A stretch of 64,000 nucleotides of DNA from Erythrobasidium yunnanense (lineage: Eukaryota; Basidiomycota; Cystobasidiomycetes; Erythrobasidiales; Erythrobasidiaceae), in the NCBI GenBank assembly GCA_001600175.1, contig BCJC01000007.1:1-64000 (forward strand), read 5' to 3'. Numbering within the stretch: position 1 is the stretch's first letter; every line of letters starts with the position of its first letter. This document shows, piece after piece, positions 57,813 through 64,000 of this stretch. The notes under the pieces are model-generated. The model was not told the origin of the DNA. It made no database searches and saw only the letters and a list, made by a program, of their open reading frames with translations. Both the position numbers and the translations under genes were made by a program.

Positions 57813-59109
57813 ATGGCATCCTATCTGACGTCCCTCGTCAACTATGTCTACGACTCGCGCACGTTGCCCTTTCCTGGCATACCCGACGCGACGAACAGCT
57901 CCGACCCTTACCTGAAAGAACTGCTCGAGCTGTACCCATCTGACATCTACGCTGGAGGAAGATACTATGATCTACCGTATGGCAGAACGAAAGTCTGGAA
58001 GTTCGGGACAAACCAGAAAGGCCGAGTGCTTCTGGTCCATGGCCTGTCCATGCCTTCAGCAAGCTGCCTGCTTTACGCAAGATCTCTATCATCAGCTGAT
58101 ATCAACATTAGATAATCTGGGAGCCTGTCGCAAAGTTCCTAGAAGCTCAAGGCTACGAAGTCGCCCTCTTCGATGTGAGTCTCCATTTTAATCGAGCATG
58201 GTAGGATAGCTGTTAACTTACTATAGCTATATGGCCGTGGGTACACGGACGCTCCTCGAGTCAGCTACCAGTCACAGCTATATGTGAACCAAATCCTCGG
58301 CGTTCTCGATAAGCTGGGATGGAATGAACCTGTCTTCTTGGCAGGCCTGTCTATGGTTAGATTCACTTACGCTATGTCAGTCACTTTAGCTGACCGGATA
58401 AGCAGGGCGGTCCCATCACCACGCATTTTGCGGCTACTTTCCCCGAAAGAGTGAAGAAACTAGCATTACTAGCACCAGTGGGCTTCCTGAAGGTAAGCAG
58501 CAACTCCACGATGGGCCCGACGCTATTTGATGGGAGTGTCTAGTGGCCCTCTCCTACGACAGGGTTTGGACGCTTTATGCTCGCATTACCGTTCGCTCGT
58601 CTGTCTGCTTCTTGGCCAGTGCGGAAGGTGAGTCCCTCTTGATTTTAATGCACTGCAGCATTGACAGTCTGGGTCCTGGCAGGCACTGGCTCGGTATAAC
58701 ACGCCCTCGACGGTACCCAAGCCTCCTTCGCAGAGCACACAACGCCTGCAACGCGTTGTTGCGCTGCAGCTGTGTATCTTACAGGGTTATGCACCTGCTA
58801 TTCTGAGCAGCCTGAATGAGGGCCCAATCTTCGACTTTCATCAACCGTACTTTGCTCTTCAGAGGAGCGAAGTCGACACCTTGGTGATCTGGGTGCGTCT
58901 CCGCCCTCATGAACATGTCTTCAGAGTATACTAAATTGCTGAGCGATTAGGGTACGGCCGACGGCGATGCTCCGTACTCGACTTCGGAGCCAATGATGCA
59001 GGTGCTAGGAGGCCGAGCTAAGCTGCATACGATCGAGGGAGGCGAACACGATCTACCAGTATCAAATACGCTGGAAGTGTGCCGAGCCTTGCTCGACTTC
59101 TTCAAGTAA
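57813..59109 (+). CDS. alpha/beta hydrolase
   Basis: Serine hydrolase of the alpha/beta fold; substrate unknown. Exon 1: MASYLTSLVNYVYDSRTLPF to the strand VLLVHGLSMPSAS, where HGLS holds the oxyanion hole. Later exons: WEPVAKFLEAQGYEVALFDL, YGRGYTDAPRVSYQSQLYVN, the nucleophile elbow FLAGLSMGGPITTHFAATFP (GLSMG, split by an intron), KLALLAPVGFLK, a poorly delimited cap region (about 58545-58790), then VIWGTADGDAPYS with the acid Asp and TIEGGEHDLP with the catalytic His. Ends ALLDFFK. About 330 residues, seven or so introns. No signal peptide is obvious. Confidence 0.85.
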
Positions 59110-59252
59110 AACGGAATAATTTACCAAACCGTAGATGGCTAGAAACTCAACATGTTTCACGAGACAGTTCATATCGTAAAATATCACAGGTCTAAGTACA
59201 AGAATAGAAAGGTCGAAGTATAGATCAGCATTCAGCAATCCGCGTTGTTCCT

Positions 59253-62200
59253 CTACGTAACGATATCCCGGTTGATTCGCAGCTTGTCGAGACCTCCGAC
59301 ATGCTTGATGATCGTCTCCATCTCGTCCTCGACGCGCCTTTTGGATCCGGATGGCTCATCGGCGGTCGCAGTACCAGCCTCGGAGATGCGCAGACCCTCT
59401 TCATTAGCCAGATGCAGCAGGCAGATGAAGCAGAAAGAAGTGGAGATCTCCTCCATCTTGTCCTCTGGGTAAATCTTGCGAAGGCCAGATATAACGCTCG
59501 TGAACTGCTTGGCATCTGAAGTCGTCTCTGGCGCTTCAGGTTCCTCCTCTTCGTCGCTGTCTTCGTCCGGCTGGCGGCGGGCCTTCCTGACCGGAAGCTT
59601 ATCAATGGCCAATTCTCTCCAGATGTTCTCCTTAAGCTTCTTGACGTCCACTCTCTTGGCCTTCTTCGCGTAGTTGACGAATTGTGGCCGAGCCCGTCGT
59701 ATCTGACCCTGCGTAGCTGCTAGAAGATCGTCCTCTTCGTCACCTGCCTTTCTTTCGCCCGCCGGAGCAGCTGCTGGATCTGCGTTATCATCTGGAAGGT
59801 TATTCATATCTACCGCTCCTTCGAACTCATCACCTCCCATCGGCAAATCCTCTTCGAAGTCAGGTGCATCGTCGTTATCGTGGAAGAATTGAGTATCGAA
59901 AGGAAGTGGAGCAGCATCATTGTCATCATCGTCATCGTCATCTGCGCCCCCAGGAAGCGGCACAGCTTGTGCAGCAGCTGCCCAGTAATGCTCGTCGACT
60001 TCACCATCTGCTGGTCTCGGGACTTGCCGTTGCAAGCGTCTCCGCATATTGATCTGGAGTAGCACCTTCGTCAGCGATTGAAAGCATAGTATCATTGAAA
60101 CAAAGCATACAGCTGCCTTCGGCTTGAGGAACAGCCGCAGAAGCTGCTGCGACGAGAAGTGCATGTCATCGGGTAGCAGGTAATCTTCTCTCTTCTCTTG
60201 CAAGGCCCTTTTCTTCTGCTTCTTGACAGCAGGAAGGGTGATACTTGCGTTACTGCCTACAAACAGCTTCTTGGTTTCCGGAGCAGGTGCATCGGCTGAG
60301 AAGTCAATCTTGAAAGGTTCTTTCGCAGGCTTCTTAGCTGCCTTCTTCTTGCCGCCAGCAGCTTGTTCTTCTTCTTCCTTCTCGTCCTGTGCCGCTTTCC
60401 TGACTGTCTTCCGCATCTTCCAGTGCTCTGGTCCTGCCCAATTCTTGGAAAGAGTTGAGTCGAAATAGCTGAAAACCTTCTTGTCTCCTTCTTCTCCTCC
60501 CATTCCGATAACCACTTCCCTCTGATCTGGGTTCAAACGAGGATCAAACCGTTGAACACCTCCGAGCGCATGCTGTGCGCCCTGAGCTTGCATGTATCCA
60601 TCGGGCCTGTCTTGGCCTTCTCCTTCATTCTCAGAGTCTGAAGCACCGCCGTAGCCTTCGTGTCCTCCCATCATGTCTCCTCCATCCATATCCATGCCAA
60701 ACCCGCCGTCCGCATTACCATGATCGAAGTCGTTGCCAGCATCGTCGAAGAAATCTTGCACAGGCGCGCCGGCATTTCCAGCATCGAAGAGATCGTCAGC
60801 AACACCGTTGCCGTTCATGTTGTGATCCTGCCTGTCTTCAGGTCGGGAGGCAGTACTAGCTTCCAGATTCGCACGCGAGAAGAGCGACATATCGAGCATG
60901 TTGGGATCAGAAGAGAACTTGAAGCTAGCGAAAGTCGGGCAGATGTGCATATCCGCAAGAGCTGTAAGATCAGGCAGGAACTTGGCTGTTGGCGGTTCCC
61001 AAGCATGAGCATCAGTCATGCACGCTTATAGCAGTAAGGTGAGGACTTCACCTTTCAGCTTGCTGATGTCGATCTTCTCGTTGCCTTCCTCTTGAGCTGC
61101 TTGTTTGTCATTATCCTCATCATCCTGCTCAACTTTAGCATCTCCAGCATCGAAGACGACTCGCATAGTTGAGTCTGACGATAGGTGATTCATCAACAAT
61201 CCAGCTGCGCCTCCCTCGTCGAAGTCTGCGGACGTCTTCTTGAACAGCGGGTCGACTGTAAATTCCAGATCGAGCTCTTTCACTTGAATCTTGGCGAAGC
61301 TATCGGCGAGCGTGGTTGCGTGCGCTGCTCTTGTCCTTTTGGCTTTCTTCGGTCGCTGGGTGCCATCACCTTCTCCAGGTCCGCCCTCGCCTTCATCCCC
61401 GCTCGAGTCGGCATTTGCAGCTGCATTCGCTGTGTATCAACAAGTATCAGCCTTCCTTGGCTTCCCTGTTCGACAAGAGGCGCGTACCTGCATCTCCAGC
61501 TAGACCGTTCAGTAGCTTGCCAGTCTCGGTCGCAACGCTGTCCACTCGCGAAGTCCAGATCTTCACACATCCGTCGAGGGTGCAAGAAGCCTTGAGGAAG
61601 TTGATTGAGCCTTCGTCGTCGGGATTGCGCAGAATGTCGATGTTGTGGAAATAGTCGATAAGCGCGAAGCTCCACGTGTTGGATGTAGTGATTTTCTATA
61701 CGAACAGCATCAGATCGGCAACAGCCTTAAGATGCAATTACTGACATTGTCTGTCGCCATCTTCATCCATTCCTCGTAGTTGGTATTCATAGCTTCTTTC
61801 GACAGAAGGGGTATAGCCGGCGCGCCATCCAGAGTTCCGTTGGACGTATTTGAAGCATGTCTTCTGATGGCATTGGCAGCATTCAGCGCGCCTATACCGC
61901 CTCCATGTAAAGCGAAACCAGCAGATGTCCTGCGAACCGGCTGGGGTAGATTCTTCGCATTGAGGGCAGAAGATCGCCTAGAAGGATGAGTAGGTTTCTT
62001 GACAGGTGTAGCAGCATCTCCTGTTGACTCTGCGAACGAAGATTCCGCTTCGCTGTCCGCGCCTTGAACGAGCGGTTTCCGCAAGCTTGAAGGCAGAGAC
62101 TGCCGCCTGAGCGCATCCGAAGCAGAGAAGACGCGTGCGCCATTGCCAGATAGCCTTCTGCGAGTATCATTGAGGGAGACTGTCCGTACAGGTGACCGAT

Positions 62201-62651
62201 GAGGGTTCCCAGCTGGACTGCCGCCGTTCGCAGGAGAAGCTTGTTGAAGGTGCTGGATTGGCGCCAGCGGACGCGCATTATGGTTGTTACTACTATTGCT
62301 TGATGCTCCGCTGTTCGTGCTGGCTGTACTGCCCGACGATGTCTTGCTGGCCTTGTTGTTTACTTTGCCATTCCCGCGCCCGCCTTTCGACTTCGAAGCG
62401 ACGATTGCGATGTTTTGGCTGTCTTCGTTGTCCTCATCACTCTCGTTGTCATCTTCCTCGCTGTCGTGGACGCGTGCTTTCCCTAGCTTCTGCCTTTTTC
62501 CAGCAACTTTGACGTCCTCCTCTTCTCCCTCGCTGCTCGACTGATCGCTGCTGTCGCCGTCCTCTTCGCTGTCTGATTCTGGCTTCACGACTTTCTTCTT
62601 GCGCGCTGCTTGCGCCATTCTTGACGCGCTGGCCTGCGTAGGGCGAGCCAT
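59253..62651 (-). CDS. BRN1: condensin complex subunit 2 (Brn1/CAP-H, kleisin)
   Basis: Kleisin subunit that links the SMC heads of condensin for mitotic chromosome compaction. Exon 1 (62651 to about 61750) has an acidic/Ser-rich start, low-complexity linker, then NAANAIRRHASNTS and LSKEAMNTNYEEWMKMATDN, the conserved SMC2-binding region. Following exons: KITTSNTWSFALIDYFHNID, INFLKASCTLDGCVKIWTSR and DSVATETGKLLNGLAG, all Brn1 hallmarks. Then VKELDLEFTVDPLFKKTSAD, FDEGGAAGLLMNHLS, the acidic middle, and the C-terminal winged-helix part (RVDVKKLKENIWREL, FTSVISGLRKIYPEDKMEEI, STSFCFICLLHLANEEGLRI) ending LRINRDIVT. About 970 residues, five introns. Confidence 0.94.
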
Positions 62652-62891
62652 CGTGGTGTGACCAAGTTGGGCGGATCAAGAGGGCTACTGCAGGCGGCAG
62701 ATGGGCACCTTCTCAGGGCGGTCAGCGTATGATGCAGCAGTTTCAAGCGATTGGGAGATGTCAGCAGCAGTCTAAAAGCACGCAAAGCAGTTCATTGTCC
62801 TGCCCCCTAACGGCCCTCGACACATAATTTGTAAACATATTCGCTCAAGTACTCATGCTTTTTACGCTCTCTATACTCATCCTCTTGTTCT

Positions 62892-64000
62892 CTAAGGTGA
62901 GATCTCGCAAATGAGATCGTTGCTCTGGAGGGAATCGCCAGAGTGAACGACGACACGCTTGACTGCTCCTCCGACAGGTGCAGTGACACTTTGCTCCATT
63001 TTCTGTAGGTAAACTTCATTAGTAGACTGCGCACTCGTAGGGAGAAATGAGATTCACCATGGCGCTCATGACTGCAATTGTCTGACCGGCCTTGATGTGG
63101 TCACCTTGCTTGACAGCGACCTCCACTACCACACCGGACTACAAAGGATTCGTCAGTAACAAGCCGATCACTGAAGTGTAGCGCGACTGACCATCGGCGA
63201 GCCAACGCTTCCAGCTTCTTTGGTGGCCTTCTCCCTCGTGACCGTTGTGACCTTTGCGCTGTTGTCCTTTACGCTTACTGCTCTAGTCTCTCCGTTGAGT
63301 TCAATAAATACGTTTCTCATACCCGTCTCGGCATCGACTGGGCCTGTAGCAAGAAGCTTGATGATGAGTGTTTTACCAGGTCCGATGGAGACTTGCAGCT
63401 CTTCTCCGACATTTGGCTTCTTCAAGAAATATCGTGTAGGGAGAGTAGATAGATCTCCGTACTTGTCGAGGAATTCGCGATACTCCTCGAATACCTTGGG
63501 ATACATGCAGTATGACAGCACATCGGTCGAAGTGATGCCCTTGCCATACTTCTTGACGAGATCCTCGCGAGCTTTGCTGAAGTCGTATGGTTTGAATGAG
63601 GCTCCTGGTCGACCGTCGATGCGAGGCTTGTCTCGGATGATCTTGGTTCGCAGAGTCTCGATTTGCTCCCAGCCGCCAGGGGGAGGTCCAAGGTATCCCT
63701 GGAAGTACTCCACGACGCTGCAAATCAATTCATCAGCTTCGGCCGCCGCATCGTGCTGGAAGGAACTCACGAGTTGGGGAAGTCAAGCTTGTCAGCCTGC
63801 TCTTCTACATCCTTCTTTGATAGATGGTTGGCGACCATGAACTGAGCAAGATCTCCAACAATCTTGGAGGATGGAGTAACTTTGACGATATCTCCGCAGA
63901 GCTTGTTGGCGTCAATGTAGCGTGCTTTGACTTCTGCCCACTGTTGACCGAGACCGAGTGATTGAGCTTGGAACATCAAGTTAGTGTACTAAGGCGATAG
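62892..64000 (-). CDS. PYC: pyruvate carboxylase, C-terminal part (gene continues beyond window)
   Basis: Carboxylates pyruvate to oxaloacetate with biotin and ATP. Only the C-terminal about 300 residues are inside the window. From the edge: [35 protein letters not shown], then after an intron [55 protein letters not shown] and [13 protein letters not shown]. The biotin carboxyl carrier domain follows: [25 protein letters not shown], then across an intron [20 protein letters not shown], ending LICEISP with TAG at 62892-62894. The biotin Lys is the first codon after this intron. Fungal pyruvate carboxylase is often cytosolic, but the targeting end is not in view. Confidence 0.96.

Noticed and set aside
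1-64000. tRNA or rRNA genes
   Set aside because: I looked for B-box-like GGTTCGA sequences; the few hits (for example near 6866 and 60528) lie in exons or lack a clover-leaf, so none is reported.
2-64000. Biosynthetic, defence or mating-type gene cluster
   Set aside because: Neighbouring genes belong to unrelated housekeeping pathways and are found scattered in other fungi; nothing suggests co-function.

Overview
The window is nuclear DNA of a fungus, most likely a basidiomycete. The evidence is about 30 closely packed genes broken by many short GT-AG introns (mostly 45-70 nt, with CTGAC/CTAAC-like branch sites just upstream of the acceptor). The gene set (Wee1, Dicer, Rev1, condensin, Opi1, RNA polymerase III subunit) is eukaryotic and fungal, and the DGAT2 reads like the Dga1 enzymes of red yeasts (Pucciniomycotina). 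The exact genus cannot be set from sequence alone. No rRNA, tRNA, CRISPR or virus-like element was recognised.

Layout. Positions 1-375 are a tandem array of an 11-nt unit, C-rich on the + strand, which is what a left chromosome end should look like; it may be a non-canonical telomere. Positions 376 to about 2890 are a gene-free subtelomeric stretch with an abrupt reversal of A/T strand bias. From about 2.9 kb the ordinary gene-dense chromosome begins: DGAT2 and PBDC1 (+), a secreted amidohydrolase (-), GDP-mannose transporter, catalase and Mak11-like WD40 protein (+), M50B-like membrane protease (-), Wee1 kinase and RPC11 (+), a DUF6593-like protein and a PQ-loop transporter (-), a single-pass membrane protein, Opi1-type repressor, a large unknown protein and Dicer (+).

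The second half holds a hidden 72-residue membrane protein, an LRR protein and gluconokinase (-), a 511-bp MITE-like element in the gluconokinase promoter, several unknown proteins and a CinA-C protein (-), Rev1 (+), Atp12 (-), two neighbouring 195-residue Ser/His/Arg-rich proteins, the Rim2-type pyrimidine nucleotide carrier and an alpha/beta hydrolase (+), then condensin Brn1 and the 3' end of pyruvate carboxylase (-), which runs off the right edge.

Most genes are unrelated housekeeping functions: lipid storage and phospholipid control (DGAT2, Opi1), glycosylation (GDP-mannose transporter), mitochondrial maintenance (Atp12, Rim2, pyruvate carboxylase), cell cycle and chromosomes (Wee1, Brn1), DNA damage tolerance (Rev1) and RNA interference (Dicer). 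There is no sign of a biosynthetic or defence cluster. The most unusual structures are the 11-nt terminal repeat, the MITE with eight regularly spaced palindromes, and PBDC1, whose coding sequence is cut into about eleven exons, one only 6 nt long.
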